Shown: positions 47,738-58,685 of the stretch, piece by piece
Numbering within the stretch: the first letter of the stretch is position 1
How the letters are laid out: each line of letters starts with the position of its first letter
NCBI RefSeq assembly: GCF_002924365.1
Contig: NZ_PQWB01000048.1
Location: forward strand, 1-59,708
Direction: 5' to 3'
From: Chromobacterium alticapitis
GTDB taxonomy: Bacteria > Pseudomonadota > Gammaproteobacteria > Burkholderiales > Chromobacteriaceae
DNA length: 59,708 nt
The notes under the pieces: generated by a model
Database searches by the model: none
What the model was told of the DNA's origin: nothing
The model's input: the letters and a program-made list of their open reading frames with translations, nothing else
Position numbers and translations under genes: made by a program

Positions 47738-49114
47738 TTAGAATGGCAGCTTGGCGTCGGTTGCGGTGCCCAGCACGCGGCGGAAGTCGCCCTTGATGCG
47801 TTCCAGCGCCTCCTCATTGTCTGCCTCGAAGCGCAGTACGATCACTGGCGTGGTGTTGGAGGCGCGGGCCAGGCCAAATCCATCTTTGTACTCTACGCGC
47901 AGGCCGTCCAGTGTATTGACCTCCTCGGCGCCGTCGAACTTGGCTGATTCCTGCAGCTTGGCGATCAGAGCGTGATTCTCGCCCTCCTTGGCCATCTTTA
48001 TGTTCAGCTCCGGCGTGGAGACGGCGTTGGGCAGCGCGTTCAGGAGTTCGCTCGGGTCTTCCACGCGCGACAGCACTTCCAGCAAGCGGGCGCCGGTGTA
48101 GATGCCATCGTCGAAGCCGTACCAGCGTTCCTTGAAGAAGACGTGGCCGCTCATTTCGCCGGCCAGCAGTGCGCCGGTTTCCTTGATCTTGGCCTTGATG
48201 AAGCTGTGGCCGGTGCGCGCCATTACGGGCACGCCGCCGTTTTTCTTGATCCACGGCTTGAGCAGGCGGGTGGATTTGACGTCGAAGATCACCTTGGCCT
48301 TGGGGTTGCGCTCCAGCACGTCGGCGGCGTACAGCATCAGCTGGCGATCTGGCCAGATGATATTGCCGTCCTTGGTCACCACGCCCAGGCGGTCGCCGTC
48401 GCCGTCGAAGGCCAGGCCGATTTCAGCGTCGGTCTTCTGCAGCGCCTCGATCACGTCTTTCAGGTTTTCCGGCTTGGCCGGGTCTGGGTGGTGGTTGGGG
48501 AAGTTGCCGTCCACGTCGCAGAACAGTTCGCGAACCTTGCAGCCCAGGCGGCGGTACAGCAGCGGGCCGAAGGCGCCGGCCACGCCGTTGCCGCTGTCCA
48601 CCACGATGTTCAGCGGGCGCTCCAGCTTGATGTCGGAAGTAATGCGCTCGAAATAGGCTTCGGCGATGTCTTCGGTGCGGTAGCCGCCTTCGCCTTCGGC
48701 AAGGTCGCCGTCCGTGATGCGCTGGTACAGCTTCTGGATGTCGTCGCCGGCCAGAGTGTCGCCGGCCAGCATCATCTTGAAGCCGTTGTAGTCCGGCGGG
48801 TTGTGGCTGCCGGTCACCATTACGCCGGACAGCGTGCCCAATTGGTGGGCGGCGAAGTACAGCATCGGGGTGGCGACGCGGCCGATGTCGATCACGTCCA
48901 GGCCGGCGGCGCGGATGCCTTCAGCCAGCGCTTCGCTGAGTTCGGGGCCGGACAGGCGGCCATCGCGGCCGATTACGATGGCTTTGACTTTGCGGGCGCG
49001 AGCCTCGGAGGCTACCGCCTGGCCAATTTGTCTGGCAACGGCAGCGGTCAGCGTTTTGCCGACGATGCCGCGGATGTCATAGGCCTTGAAAATGTCTTTG
49101 GATAGTTTGTTCAT
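47738..49114 (-). CDS. phosphomannomutase/phosphoglucomutase (AlgC/ManB type)
   Basis: The 458-residue alpha-D-phosphohexomutase interconverts the 1- and 6-phosphates of mannose or glucose, feeding polysaccharide and LPS synthesis. The phosphoserine is Ser103 in TGSHNPP, the metal loop is FDGDGDR, the sugar-recognition loop is GEMSGHVFF, and the phosphate-binding loop is RASNTTPVI. AlgC-type enzymes have this length and dual specificity. The ATG at 49114 starts the family N-terminus 'KDIFKAYDIRGIVGKTL'; a 26-codon extension upstream reaches past the trpD stop and is unlikely. Confidence 0.92.
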   Translation of the reverse strand: MNKLSKDIFKAYDIRGIVGKTLTAAVARQIGQAVASEARARKVKAIVIGRDGRLSGPELSEALAEGIRAAGLDVIDIGRVATPMLYFAAHQLGTLSGVMVTGSHNPPDYNGFKMMLAGDTLAGDDIQKLYQRITDGDLAEGEGGYRTEDIAEAYFERITSDIKLERPLNIVVDSGNGVAGAFGPLLYRRLGCKVRELFCDVDGNFPNHHPDPAKPENLKDVIEALQKTDAEIGLAFDGDGDRLGVVTKDGNIIWPDRQLMLYAADVLERNPKAKVIFDVKSTRLLKPWIKKNGGVPVMARTGHSFIKAKIKETGALLAGEMSGHVFFKERWYGFDDGIYTGARLLEVLSRVEDPSELLNALPNAVSTPELNIKMAKEGENHALIAKLQESAKFDGAEEVNTLDGLRVEYKDGFGLARASNTTPVIVLRFEADNEEALERIKGDFRRVLGTATDAKLPF

Positions 49115-49181
49115 AATGTGCCGACACGGTCCATATGTTATGTGGAGCCTTGAGCGGCCTCTTGGGGCCGCCATTTTCGCG

Positions 49182-50210
49182 TCAATGACCAAATTTATGG
49201 GTCATTGCGATCAATTCATTGAGTTTCTGTCGAGCCTTGCCGCTGTCCAAGGCTGCGCGCGCTATGGTAACACCATCGGCCAGGCTTGAGGCGAGGTCAG
49301 CTGTGTAAATCGCCGCTCCGGCGTTGTACAACACGATGTCGCGCGCGGGGCCATGTTCGCCGTCCAGCACGGACAGCAGGCGGTCGCGCGATTGTTCCGC
49401 CGTAGTGGCGCGCAGTTCGCGCAGCTCGCACTCCATCAGGCCGAATTCGCCGGGCTCCAGTTCATATTCCAGGATTTCGCCGTTTTTCAACTCCGCCACC
49501 ATGGAGGGGCCGGACAGCGTCAATTCGTCCAGTCCATCTCGGCCATGGACTACCATCACGTGCTGGCTGCCCAGTTGCTTCAGCACGCGGGACAGGATGC
49601 CTACCAGATCGGGATGAAATACGCCCAGTAATTGATTGCCGGCGCCGGCCGGATTGGTCAGCGGCCCCAGGATGTTGAAGATAGTGCGCGCGCCCAGTTC
49701 CTTGCGGATGGGCGCCACGTGCTTCATCGCGCTGTGGTGGTTGGGGGCGAACATGAAGCCCAGGCCGATCTCATCCAGGCACAGGCCCACTTGCTCCGGC
49801 GACAGGTTCAGATTGACGCCAAGCAGTTCCAGCACGTCTGCGCTGCCGGAACTGGACGATACCGAACGGCCGCCGTGCTTGGCGACGCGCGCGCCTGCCG
49901 CCGCCGCGACGAAGGACGCGGTGGTGGAAATATTGAAAGTGTGCGACTTGTCGCCGCCTGTGCCGCAGGTGTCCACCAGATGGCGGCGGTCAGTCACCGG
50001 CACCTGGGTGGCGAATTCGCGCATTACCGTGGCGGCGGCGGCGATTTCCGATACCGACTCCACCTTGACCCGCAGGCCGATCAAAATGGCTGCGGTTTGA
50101 GCGGGCGTCAGTTCGCCGCGCATGATCTGGCGCATCAGCGCCAGCATTTCATCGTAAAACAGCTCGTTGCCGTCTATCAGTCGGTTCAGCGCGGCTTGCG
50201 GGGTAATCAT
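49182..50210 (-). CDS. trpD: anthranilate phosphoribosyltransferase
   Basis: TrpD joins anthranilate to PRPP in tryptophan synthesis. The 342-residue protein has the PRPP motif [15 protein letters not shown] near residues 84-98, and '[18 protein letters not shown]' follows. It is the third gene of a trpG/LprI-like/trpD unit, 12 bp downstream of the middle gene. A GCGGCC/GGCCGC hairpin (about 49154-49172) after the stop may end the transcript, though it lacks a T-run. Confidence 0.95.
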   Translation of the reverse strand: MITPQAALNRLIDGNELFYDEMLALMRQIMRGELTPAQTAAILIGLRVKVESVSEIAAAATVMREFATQVPVTDRRHLVDTCGTGGDKSHTFNISTTASFVAAAAGARVAKHGGRSVSSSSGSADVLELLGVNLNLSPEQVGLCLDEIGLGFMFAPNHHSAMKHVAPIRKELGARTIFNILGPLTNPAGAGNQLLGVFHPDLVGILSRVLKQLGSQHVMVVHGRDGLDELTLSGPSMVAELKNGEILEYELEPGEFGLMECELRELRATTAEQSRDRLLSVLDGEHGPARDIVLYNAGAAIYTADLASSLADGVTIARAALDSGKARQKLNELIAMTHKFGH

Positions 50211-50222
50211 GGCTGGGTATTC

Positions 50223-50612
50223 CTATCGGCGGTGCCGGCTGAGCTCGGTCAGCCTTTGCATGTCTAGATCGATTTGGCAGGCAAGGCGGGCGCGATCGGC
50301 GCCGTTGCCGCTGGCGTAGCTGGCCGCCACCCAGTCGCATTGCTGGCGGCGATAGGTTTCGTAGGCCTGCTGAGCTTGCCGCAGTTCGCGCGCGGCGTGG
50401 AAGCGGCTATCCGTGACGGCGTCCAGCGCGTGCATGTCCGCCAGCGTCTTGCCCTCTTGGGCAAGCAGCCGGCGGCTGGCGTCGGTTTGCTTCTGTCTCA
50501 GACAGTCGGCCACTGCGGGGGTGTTGGACTGGCTTTGCTCGCAGTCTTCCAGCGCGCCGGCGGAGGCGGGCGCCGTCAACATCGCGGCGATGAGCGGAGC
50601 TGCAAATCGCAT
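50223..50612 (-). CDS. exported LprI-like (DUF1311) protein
   Basis: A 129-residue protein with a signal peptide ([20 protein letters not shown]). The mature part has 'EDCEQSQSNTPAVADCLRQK', then a Cys in QQCDWVAAS and another in ARLACQIDLD. The four-cysteine, 'W.....G....AR...C' layout is that of the lysozyme-inhibitor LprI N-terminal/DUF1311 family. The role in this organism is unknown. Its ATG shares one base with the trpG stop (TGATG), so it is translated from the trp message although nothing about it suggests tryptophan synthesis. The frame's longer version runs inside trpG. Confidence 0.8.
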   Translation of the reverse strand: MRFAAPLIAAMLTAPASAGALEDCEQSQSNTPAVADCLRQKQTDASRRLLAQEGKTLADMHALDAVTDSRFHAARELRQAQQAYETYRRQQCDWVAASYASGNGADRARLACQIDLDMQRLTELSRHRR

Positions 50613-51181
50613 CAGGCGAATTCCTGCAGAAAATTGTTCAGCATGCGGTGGCCTTGCTCGGTCAGGATGGATTCCGGGTGGAACTGCACGCCCTCGATTG
50701 GCAAAGTTTTGTGGCGCACGCCCATGATCTCGCCGTCTTCGGTCCAGGCGGTGACTTCCAGGCAGTCCGGCAGCGATTCGCGCTCTATCACCAGTGAATG
50801 GTAGCGGGTGCAGGTGACGGGATTGGGCAGGCCGCGGAACATGCCTCTGTCCAGGTGGCTGACGGGCGAGACCTTGCCGTGCATCAGCTGTTTGGCATGG
50901 ATGATCTTGCCGCCAAAGGCCTGGCCTATGCCCTGGTGGCCCAGGCATACCCCCATGATGGGCAGCTTGCCGGCGAAGTACTGAATGGCCGGCACGGACA
51001 CGCCGGCCTCGCTTGGCGTGCATGGGCCGGGCGAGATGACCAGATACTGAGGCTTTAGCGCCTCGATTTGTTCCAGCGAGACCTCATCGTTGCGAAACAC
51101 TTTCACTTCCTGCCCCAGTTCGCCGAAGTACTGCACCAGGTTGTAGGTGAAGGAGTCGTAATTGTCGATCATCAATAGCAT
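50612..51181 (-). CDS. trpG: anthranilate synthase glutaminase subunit (TrpG/PabA)
   Basis: The class I glutamine amidotransferase supplies ammonia to anthranilate or aminodeoxychorismate synthase. At 189 residues it has the [10 protein letters not shown] oxyanion loop, nucleophile Cys79 in [15 protein letters not shown], and the His/Glu pair in QFHPESILT. In many bacteria this one subunit serves both pathways. Its place directly upstream of trpD supports trpG. The partner trpE is not in this window. I found no Trp-rich leader peptide upstream. Confidence 0.93.
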   Translation of the reverse strand: MLLMIDNYDSFTYNLVQYFGELGQEVKVFRNDEVSLEQIEALKPQYLVISPGPCTPSEAGVSVPAIQYFAGKLPIMGVCLGHQGIGQAFGGKIIHAKQLMHGKVSPVSHLDRGMFRGLPNPVTCTRYHSLVIERESLPDCLEVTAWTEDGEIMGVRHKTLPIEGVQFHPESILTEQGHRMLNNFLQEFA

Positions 51182-51877
51182 TTGAGATTCAATCCTCGGT
51201 TTTGATGGGTGTATCGCCAGGTATGACCTGCGATATCGCTCGGCATCCCTGCTACTCTGTTGGGCAGGCTGCCGGCTGGGTTGCCGAATGTGGTGTAACG
51301 ACGGGGTTGCGCGATCCTAGAAGCCTGTTTTGTCCAGGGGCGCCAGCCATGATGCGTGGGAGTAGGTTTTGCTTGATTTTACGGTAATTCACCGCCTTCT
51401 GGAAACCGGCAGGCCGTCGATGCGCAAGTCGTTAGGATGGCTATCCTGGGACGGGGGTGTCCTGGCTTGTGGCTAGGGTTGGGAGGGCACGCTATGGCTC
51501 GTTCAGCTCAATGCTGCATGGTGTCTGGAGGAGGGGGCGTTCCATGTGTGACGCATGGAGCAGGAGGCTGGAGGGAGGGGTGTGATTTTCTAGGTAGTAA
51601 GCGGGCGGCGAGATTTTTTTGCGCCAGATTGCGTTGTCATTGTCATTTATTGTTTTTGGTGTCGCTTGGGCACTATGTTGCCGGTGTCCAAAAGTACAGT
51701 TCTAATGCGTCAGATGCGGGTTTTCCCCAGATGGGCATTGTCTGGACGGGCAAATGTACGCATGATGAGCACAGACATCGATGAATGTCGGATTGCGATT
51801 CAATGAGTTTAATTCATGATGGCGATCACAATAATCCAATAGTTTGCTTAGGAGGGGAGACCCTCGGGGTAGATGCC
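51182..51877. other. about 700-bp gene-poor region
   Basis: Between the divergent trpG and the 51878 gene I see no recognisable protein. A 115-codon plus-strand frame (51437-51784) is Gly/Cys/Arg-rich with no family features. The sequence includes a purine-rich stretch (51515-51590) and an AT-rich tract (51610-51660) with TTGTCATTGTCA repeats. From 51785 to 51850 composition is AT-rich and probably holds the promoter of the downstream gene. It could be a decayed gene or a regulatory region. Confidence 0.4.
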
Positions 51878-52231
51878 ATGACTACGACTTTTCCTGAAGT
51901 GCTGGTGCTGCAGGGTGTTGCTGCAGGTGCTTTTGATGCGGATGATGCGGATGTCCGCAATAATCTGGGCCTGTTGGGCTTGCTGGATGTGTACTCCCGC
52001 GATGGTCGCTTTCGGCTGACCGTATCGCTGGAGCCGGTGGATCCGGATGCGCCTTCCATGCAGTGGAATCTGGAGGCGGAGATGGAGGTTTGCGCGGATG
52101 GGGCGGTGGCCAGGCGCAGCGGTCGCCAGCTTGAGTATGCGGGGACCAAACCTGGCAATTTCCTGCGCGATCTGCTTGCGAAGGGCGCCTTGGGCGAGTA
52201 TTTGGTGCCTGGAGCGGCGCAAGCGGCCTGA
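51878..52231 (+). CDS. hypothetical protein, about 117 residues
   Basis: A small acidic protein not assigned to a family; it contains 'FPEVLVLQGVAAGAFDADDA' and a strand-rich centre ('RFRLTVSLEPVDPDAPSMQW'). The frame is open from an ATG at 51785, but that stretch is AT-rich and lacks a ribosome-binding site, so I prefer the ATG at 51878. It converges on the tetR gene through a shared terminator. Confidence 0.55.
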   Translation: MTTTFPEVLVLQGVAAGAFDADDADVRNNLGLLGLLDVYSRDGRFRLTVSLEPVDPDAPSMQWNLEAEMEVCADGAVARRSGRQLEYAGTKPGNFLRDLLAKGALGEYLVPGAAQAA

Positions 52232-52260
52232 GTGGCCTGCATTCGCGTTGCCGAGAAGCA

Positions 52261-52288
52261 ACAAAAGCCACCTTCGGGTGGCTTTTGT
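52261..52288. terminator. bidirectional intrinsic terminator
   Basis: ACAAAAGCCACC (52261-52272) pairs perfectly with GGTGGCTTTTGT (52277-52288) around a stable TTCG loop, with A/T runs on both sides, between convergent genes. Confidence 0.92.
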
Positions 52289-52299
52289 CTTGTTGGATA

Positions 52300-52953
52300 T
52301 CAGGCTTTGCGCGCGGCGTGCCGTTCGTTCAGCGCGCGAAAGGCGTGCATGTATTCCGGTTGCACATAAGGTTTGAGCAGGGCCAGCACCTGCAACACGC
52401 CGCGATGGCCCGATTCCTCGGTGATGGGCGCCTTGGGGCGTGAAGTCTGTTCGAAGGCGAACCAGAACTTCACCACCAGCCAAATATTGATGCTGACGGC
52501 TTCGATATCCTCTTCGTCCATTTTCAGCAAGCCCAAGCGGATGAACTCGCGGAAGTGTTCGCCCAGGATGTTCTTCAGTTCCGTGTTCACGAACTGGTGG
52601 TATTCGGACTGCATTTGCGGATTGCGCGCCAGTAGACCGGGAAGATCGTAGAACATGAAGCGGAACTGCCACATCGCCAGGAAGGCGGTATCCAGGTAGT
52701 TGACCAGGTCGTCTACCGTCATCTTGCGGTCTTCCGGCACGGCCAGCCGCTGGTTGATGAATTCGCGGTACATCATGAAAATCTGGTAGACGATTTCTTC
52801 CTTGTTGCGGAAGTGGTAGTACAGATTGCCGGGGCTGATGCCAAGGTGCGCGGCGATATGGTTGGTGGTGATGCTGCGCTCGCCCTGTTCATTGAACAGC
52901 TTGAGGCTCTCCTGGATGATGCGGTCGTAAGTCTTGATTCGAGTTTTGCTCAT
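52300..52953 (-). CDS. TetR-family transcriptional regulator
   Basis: A 217-residue regulator: N-terminal TetR helix-turn-helix (about 8-55, with HLGISPGNLYYHF) and a helical ligand domain containing 'FMFYDLPGLLARNPQMQSEY'. That second phrase is frequent in TetR proteins linked to fatty-acid or membrane control. The target and ligand are unknown. The ATG at 52953 gives the normal N-terminus 'MSKTRIKTYDRIIQESLKLF'; the upstream extension overlaps mscS. It is the third minus-strand gene after prfC and mscS and may be partly co-transcribed. Confidence 0.88.
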   Translation of the reverse strand: MSKTRIKTYDRIIQESLKLFNEQGERSITTNHIAAHLGISPGNLYYHFRNKEEIVYQIFMMYREFINQRLAVPEDRKMTVDDLVNYLDTAFLAMWQFRFMFYDLPGLLARNPQMQSEYHQFVNTELKNILGEHFREFIRLGLLKMDEEDIEAVSINIWLVVKFWFAFEQTSRPKAPITEESGHRGVLQVLALLKPYVQPEYMHAFRALNERHAARKA

Positions 52954-53020
52954 GATCCACTGGCTGGTGATAGCTTGGCGTAGCGCGATTGTATACGATG
53001 TTTGGAGCTGTTGCTCTAGT

Positions 53021-53869
53021 TTATTGAGCGGCGAAGGCTGGATAGCAGTCCGCCATGAACTGGTGCAGGATGGCTTGTTCCACACGTTGCCTTTCCCGAG
53101 CGGGGATGGCGATGCGCAAGATCAACTGGTAGCGCTTTTCATCGACCGGTTGAATGGAAATCCGCGGCTCCACTGATGGAATGTCCACCAAGTAGCGCTT
53201 GGCCATGTCTTCCATATGCTGTTTGGCGGCGTCCATGTGCGGCAGACAGGCGTGTTCCGCGGCAGCCATCAGCATGCGTTCACCCTGTGCGGGCGGCACG
53301 GTGTAGGCGAGTGGCACATTGATGATGTGCATCACGTATTCGCCCATGTAGTTTTCCCGGATCACCGGCGTGGACAGCAGCAGGCTGTTGGGGAAGGTGA
53401 GCGCGCGGCCGGTCATCTGGTGCGAGCTATGATTGGGCCCGATTTCCATCACCGTGGTGGACAAGAGGCCGATGTCAACCACGCGGCCGCGCACGGCGCC
53501 GATCTCGATGTGGTCGCCAAGGCCGTAGCTGTCCGACATCTGACGCACCACGCCGCCGGACAGGCACATGATCAACTCCTTGGTGGCGAGGATCAGCGCG
53601 GCGGCGAAGGCCAGCATGGAGACAGCCAGCGTCTGCAGCTCGTTGGCCCAGATGAATCCTATGCCGGCCAATCCCGCCAAAAACAGGCCGTTGCGGGTGT
53701 TGATGGACCAGCGGCGCCTTTCCTCTACCGGCACGCTGCTGCTGGCCGCCAGCAGGCGGTCGACCACGATGCGGATGATCAGCAGCGTCAGGACCAGCAG
53801 CAGTGAGCGGACGATTTCATGCGAGTAGTTTGCCCGCAGGAAATCGATCAGGTCGAGGAGGGTGCGCAT
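53021..53869 (-). CDS. MscS-family mechanosensitive channel
   Basis: A 282-residue small-conductance channel: three N-terminal transmembrane helices (about 20-38, 60-78 and 82-105), of which the third is the Gly/Ala-rich pore helix (AFAAALILATKELIMCLSGG). The beta domain follows (GDHIEIGAVRGRVVDIG, then LTFPNSLLLSTPV) and then the alpha/beta vestibule. Such channels release solutes on hypo-osmotic shock. Its ATG lies 4 nt after the prfC stop, so it is read with the release-factor gene. Confidence 0.9.
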   Translation of the reverse strand: MRTLLDLIDFLRANYSHEIVRSLLLVLTLLIIRIVVDRLLAASSSVPVEERRRWSINTRNGLFLAGLAGIGFIWANELQTLAVSMLAFAAALILATKELIMCLSGGVVRQMSDSYGLGDHIEIGAVRGRVVDIGLLSTTVMEIGPNHSSHQMTGRALTFPNSLLLSTPVIRENYMGEYVMHIINVPLAYTVPPAQGERMLMAAAEHACLPHMDAAKQHMEDMAKRYLVDIPSVEPRISIQPVDEKRYQLILRIAIPARERQRVEQAILHQFMADCYPAFAAQ

Positions 53870-53873
53870 GGGT

Positions 53874-55484
<1,611 letters not shown>

Positions 55485-55657
55485 GGGCGACTTGCTTGAA
55501 ATTCAATAAAGCCGATCATTTTACCGGACTTAACCGCTGCGCGGAAATCATAATTGGCTGGCTGAGAGCGGCGGACAAGGCGGCGTGAATATGGCGACGG
55601 CCTGATTGATAGCGGAGTACAATGACGCCACTCATGCAGATTGAAGGAGCGTTACCC

Positions 55658-56275
55658 GTGTTCACCGGCATCGTCCAGGGCGTGGCCCAAGTGGTCGCCA
55701 TCGAAGAAAAGCAGGATTTCCGCACCCACGTCGTTCGCCTGCCGCAGGCCATGCTGGCCGGGCTGCAACTGGGCGCTTCGGTCGCGCACAATGGCTGCTG
55801 CCTGACCGTCACTCGGGTGGATGGCGATCTGGTCCACTTCGATCTGATGCGGGAAACGCTGCGTGTCACCAATCTGGGCGATCTAAAGGCCGGCGACGGC
55901 GTCAATGTGGAGCGCGCGGCGAAGTTTGGCGACGACATTGGCGGCCACGCCATGTCCGGCCACGTGATGGGGCTAGCCAAGGTTGCGGAAGTGATCGAGT
56001 CGCCGAACAACCGCACCATCTGGTTCGAGCTGCCGGCCGGCCTGGAAAAATACGTGTTCGCCAAGGGCTATGTCGGCATAGACGGCATCAGCCTGACCAT
56101 AGGCGCGGTGGAGGGTCGCCGATTCTGCGTGCACCTGATCCCGGAAACGCTGGCGCGAACCAATATCGCCGGCCGCGGGGTGGGCGACGGCATCAATATC
56201 GAGATCGACCCGCAAACCCAGGCCATTGTCGATACCGTGGAGCGCGTGCTGGCGCAGCGCGGAGCGGCTGCGTGA
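55658..56275 (+). CDS. ribE: riboflavin synthase alpha subunit
   Basis: It dismutates two 6,7-dimethyl-8-ribityllumazine molecules into riboflavin. The two tandem lumazine-binding halves are visible, '[12 protein letters not shown]...CCLTVT' and '[10 protein letters not shown]...GISLTIG'. I choose the GTG at 55658 (205 residues): it encodes the conserved M-F-T-G-I-V start and has GAAGGAG 8 nt upstream. An in-frame ATG at 55622 adds 12 residues and overlaps a TACAAT -10-like element (55618-55623). No FMN riboswitch core is present upstream. Confidence 0.94.
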   Translation: MFTGIVQGVAQVVAIEEKQDFRTHVVRLPQAMLAGLQLGASVAHNGCCLTVTRVDGDLVHFDLMRETLRVTNLGDLKAGDGVNVERAAKFGDDIGGHAMSGHVMGLAKVAEVIESPNNRTIWFELPAGLEKYVFAKGYVGIDGISLTIGAVEGRRFCVHLIPETLARTNIAGRGVGDGINIEIDPQTQAIVDTVERVLAQRGAAA

Positions 56276-56934
56276 TCTTGAGCGGCGCGTGCGCCGTGGT
56301 TTCCTGGAGCGGCGGCAAGGATAGCTGCCTCGCTTTGTGGCGCGCGGTTCGCCACGGGGTGAAACCAGTCGCGTTGTTGACCATGTTGGACGAGAGCGGC
56401 GAACGTTCGCGTTCGCATGGCGCGCGGCCCGAGGTGCTGGCGCTGCAGGCGGCGGCCTTGGGTTTGCCGCAAAGATTGGGCTGCGCGAGCTGGAATGATT
56501 ATCGCGAAGTCTTCGTGACGCAATTGCGCGCGGCGGCGGCGGATGGCTGTCAGGCCGCGGTGTTCGGCGACATCGATCTGGATGCGCACCGCGAATGGGA
56601 AGAACAGGTTTGCGCCGAAGCCGGATTGCGCGCGATGCTGCCCCTGTGGCAGGAAAGTCGGGCGGAACTGGCGCGAGAGTTCGTGGCGGCGGGTTTTGCC
56701 GCCCGCATCGTGATGGTCAACACCAGCTTGATAGATGAAAAATGGCTGGGCCGCGTGTTCGACGCGGCTTTGATAGACGAAATGCTGGCCGAGGGCGTGG
56801 ACCCTTGCGGCGAGGGGGGCGAGTTCCACACCCTGGTGGTGGACGGCCCCTTGTTCAATAGGCCGCTGGCGCTGAAGGATGGCGAAGTGGCGAGGCTCGG
56901 CGAGTACCGGGCGCTGGATCTGTTGCCTGCGTAG
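56272..56934 (+). CDS. ATP-pyrophosphatase of the DUF71 / diphthine-ammonia ligase family
   Basis: A 220-residue PP-loop enzyme: SGGKDS at about 13-18 is the ATP-pyrophosphatase motif, and '[20 protein letters not shown]' near the end is the DUF71 signature. Eukaryotic and archaeal members amidate diphthine on elongation factor 2, which bacteria lack, so the bacterial substrate is something else. It starts with GTG overlapping the ribE stop (GTGA) and precedes ribB by 28 bp, so it is embedded in the riboflavin operon. Codon use matches its neighbours. Confidence 0.85.
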   Translation: MILSGACAVVSWSGGKDSCLALWRAVRHGVKPVALLTMLDESGERSRSHGARPEVLALQAAALGLPQRLGCASWNDYREVFVTQLRAAAADGCQAAVFGDIDLDAHREWEEQVCAEAGLRAMLPLWQESRAELAREFVAAGFAARIVMVNTSLIDEKWLGRVFDAALIDEMLAEGVDPCGEGGEFHTLVVDGPLFNRPLALKDGEVARLGEYRALDLLPA

Positions 56935-56962
56935 AACGGGCGAAGCGACAAAGGAAGAAGCA

Positions 56963-58087
56963 ATGGCCATATCCCCGATTCAAGACATCATCGCCGACAT
57001 CAAGGCGGGCAAGATGGTGGTGCTGATGGACGCGGAAGACCGCGAGAACGAAGGCGACCTGGTGATGGCGGCGGAGTTCGTCACGCCGGAAGCGATCAAT
57101 TTCATGGCCAAATACGGCCGCGGCCTGATTTGCCTGACCTTGAGCGAAGAGCGCTGCAAGCTGCTGAACCTGCCGATGATGGCGACCAACAACGGCACCA
57201 GCTTCGGCACCAACTTCACCGTGTCCATCGAGGCGGCTGAGGGGGTGACCACCGGCATTTCCGCGGCAGACCGCTCCCATACCATACAAACCGCTGTCGC
57301 GCGCCTGGCCAAGGCCAGCGACCTGGTGCAGCCAGGCCATGTGTTTCCGCTGAAGGCGCAGAACGGCGGCGTGCTGGTGCGCGCCGGCCATACCGAGGCC
57401 GGCTGCGACCTGGCGATGTTGGCCGGCGTGGAACCGGCCGGCGTGATCTGCGAGATCATGAACGACGACGGCACCATGGCGCGCCTGCCGGAATTGCTGG
57501 AGTTCGCCAAGGTGCACGGCTTGAAGATAGGCACCATCGCCGATCTGATCCAGTACCGCAGCCGCACCGAATCCCTGGTGGAGAAAGTGGGCGAGCGCGA
57601 GGTGGATACGCCGTTCGGAAGCTTTGACCTGCACGTGTTTCGCGACATCACTACTTCCGCCACCCACCTGGCGCTGAGCAAGGGCAAGATCCGCGCCGAG
57701 CATGACACCCTGGTGCGCGTGCATGAGCCGCTGTCTGTCATCGACGTGCTGGCGCCCTTGTGCAGCCATCACTCCTGGACCTTGCCCAATGCGCTGGAAA
57801 CGATAGAAGAAGAGGGCTGCGGCGTGGTGGTGCTGCTGTACCGCGACGAAACCGGCGCGGACCTGGCGCAGCGCGCGCTGGGCCAAGAGCCGGCGCGGCA
57901 GAAATGGGACAGCAAGACTTTCGGCATCGGCGCGCAAATGCTCAAGGCCCTGGGCGTGGGCAAGATGAAGTTGATGTCCAGTCCGGTCAGTCTGCCGTCC
58001 ATGACCGGCTTCGAGCTGGACGTGACGGGTTTCTGCCAGCCGCACCATTTCCGCGTCGATGGCGAAGGCGGCCCGGGCGTGGCTTAA
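56963..58087 (+). CDS. ribB: 3,4-dihydroxy-2-butanone-4-phosphate synthase with degenerate GTP cyclohydrolase II-like domain (RibBX)
   Basis: Residues 1-205 are a full DHBP synthase ([12 protein letters not shown] and HTEAGCDLA supply the acidic and metal-binding residues), making the four-carbon unit of riboflavin. Residues 206-374 are homologous to GTP cyclohydrolase II but lack the zinc cysteines and the catalytic HSECLTGD...RCDC block; the equivalent reads '[19 protein letters not shown]'. This is the RibBX arrangement, so a separate ribA must exist. AAGGAAG precedes the ATG at 56963. Confidence 0.93.
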   Translation: MAISPIQDIIADIKAGKMVVLMDAEDRENEGDLVMAAEFVTPEAINFMAKYGRGLICLTLSEERCKLLNLPMMATNNGTSFGTNFTVSIEAAEGVTTGISAADRSHTIQTAVARLAKASDLVQPGHVFPLKAQNGGVLVRAGHTEAGCDLAMLAGVEPAGVICEIMNDDGTMARLPELLEFAKVHGLKIGTIADLIQYRSRTESLVEKVGEREVDTPFGSFDLHVFRDITTSATHLALSKGKIRAEHDTLVRVHEPLSVIDVLAPLCSHHSWTLPNALETIEEEGCGVVVLLYRDETGADLAQRALGQEPARQKWDSKTFGIGAQMLKALGVGKMKLMSSPVSLPSMTGFELDVTGFCQPHHFRVDGEGGPGVA

Positions 58088-58148
58088 TCGGCGCGCTTGC
58101 GCTACAATTGCCGGCTTTCCTTAGTGTTTTCGCCGCGAGGACTACCCA

Positions 58149-58616
58149 ATGCTTGAAGCTATCCAGCGTATCGAACCCAATCTGTCCGGCAAGGGCCTGA
58201 AAATCGGCATCGTGATGGCGCGTTTCAACACCCCGGTCTGCCACGGCCTGCGCGACGCTTGCCTGGCCGAGCTGGCTAAGCTGGGCGTGGACGCCGGCGA
58301 CGTGACCCTGGCCACGGTGCCTGGCGCGCTGGAGGCCCCGCTGGTGCTGCAGACCATGGCCAAGACCGGTCGCTTCGACGCGCTGGTGGCGCTGGGCGCG
58401 GTGATCCGCGGCGAAACCTATCATTTCGAACTGGTATCGAACGAATCCGGCGCCGGCGTCACTCGCGTCGGCCTCGATTTCGACATCCCGATCGCCAACG
58501 CCATCCTGACCACCGAGAACGACGAGCAGGCGGAAGTCCGCGTGCTGGAAAAGGGCGGCGACGCCGCCCGCGTCGCGGTGGAGATGGCGAATCTGCACAA
58601 GGTGCTGCGCGGCTGA
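58149..58616 (+). CDS. ribH: 6,7-dimethyl-8-ribityllumazine synthase
   Basis: It condenses the ribB product with the pyrimidine intermediate. The 155-residue protein has the substrate-binding '[11 protein letters not shown]', '[10 protein letters not shown]' and '[15 protein letters not shown]' motifs (His in ETYHF is the catalytic base). It follows ribB by 61 bp, with a TACAAT sequence at 58103-58108 in the gap, and leads into nusB and thiL. Confidence 0.96.
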   Translation: MLEAIQRIEPNLSGKGLKIGIVMARFNTPVCHGLRDACLAELAKLGVDAGDVTLATVPGALEAPLVLQTMAKTGRFDALVALGAVIRGETYHFELVSNESGAGVTRVGLDFDIPIANAILTTENDEQAEVRVLEKGGDAARVAVEMANLHKVLRG

Positions 58617-58685
58617 TAGCCGCCCGCCCGCTCGACAACCAGGGAGGCGCGCGCGCTTCCCTCGCTCTTTCAAGGAATCGCCACC

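Noticed and set aside
51182-51300. Tryptophan attenuator before trpG
   Set aside because: No short ORF with tandem Trp codons and no terminator/antiterminator pair.
51437-51784. 115-codon frame in the gap after trpG
   Set aside because: Gly/Cys/Arg-rich translation, no ribosome-binding site and no conserved motif.
55500-55657. FMN riboswitch before ribE
   Set aside because: None of the conserved RFN element sequence is seen in the gap.
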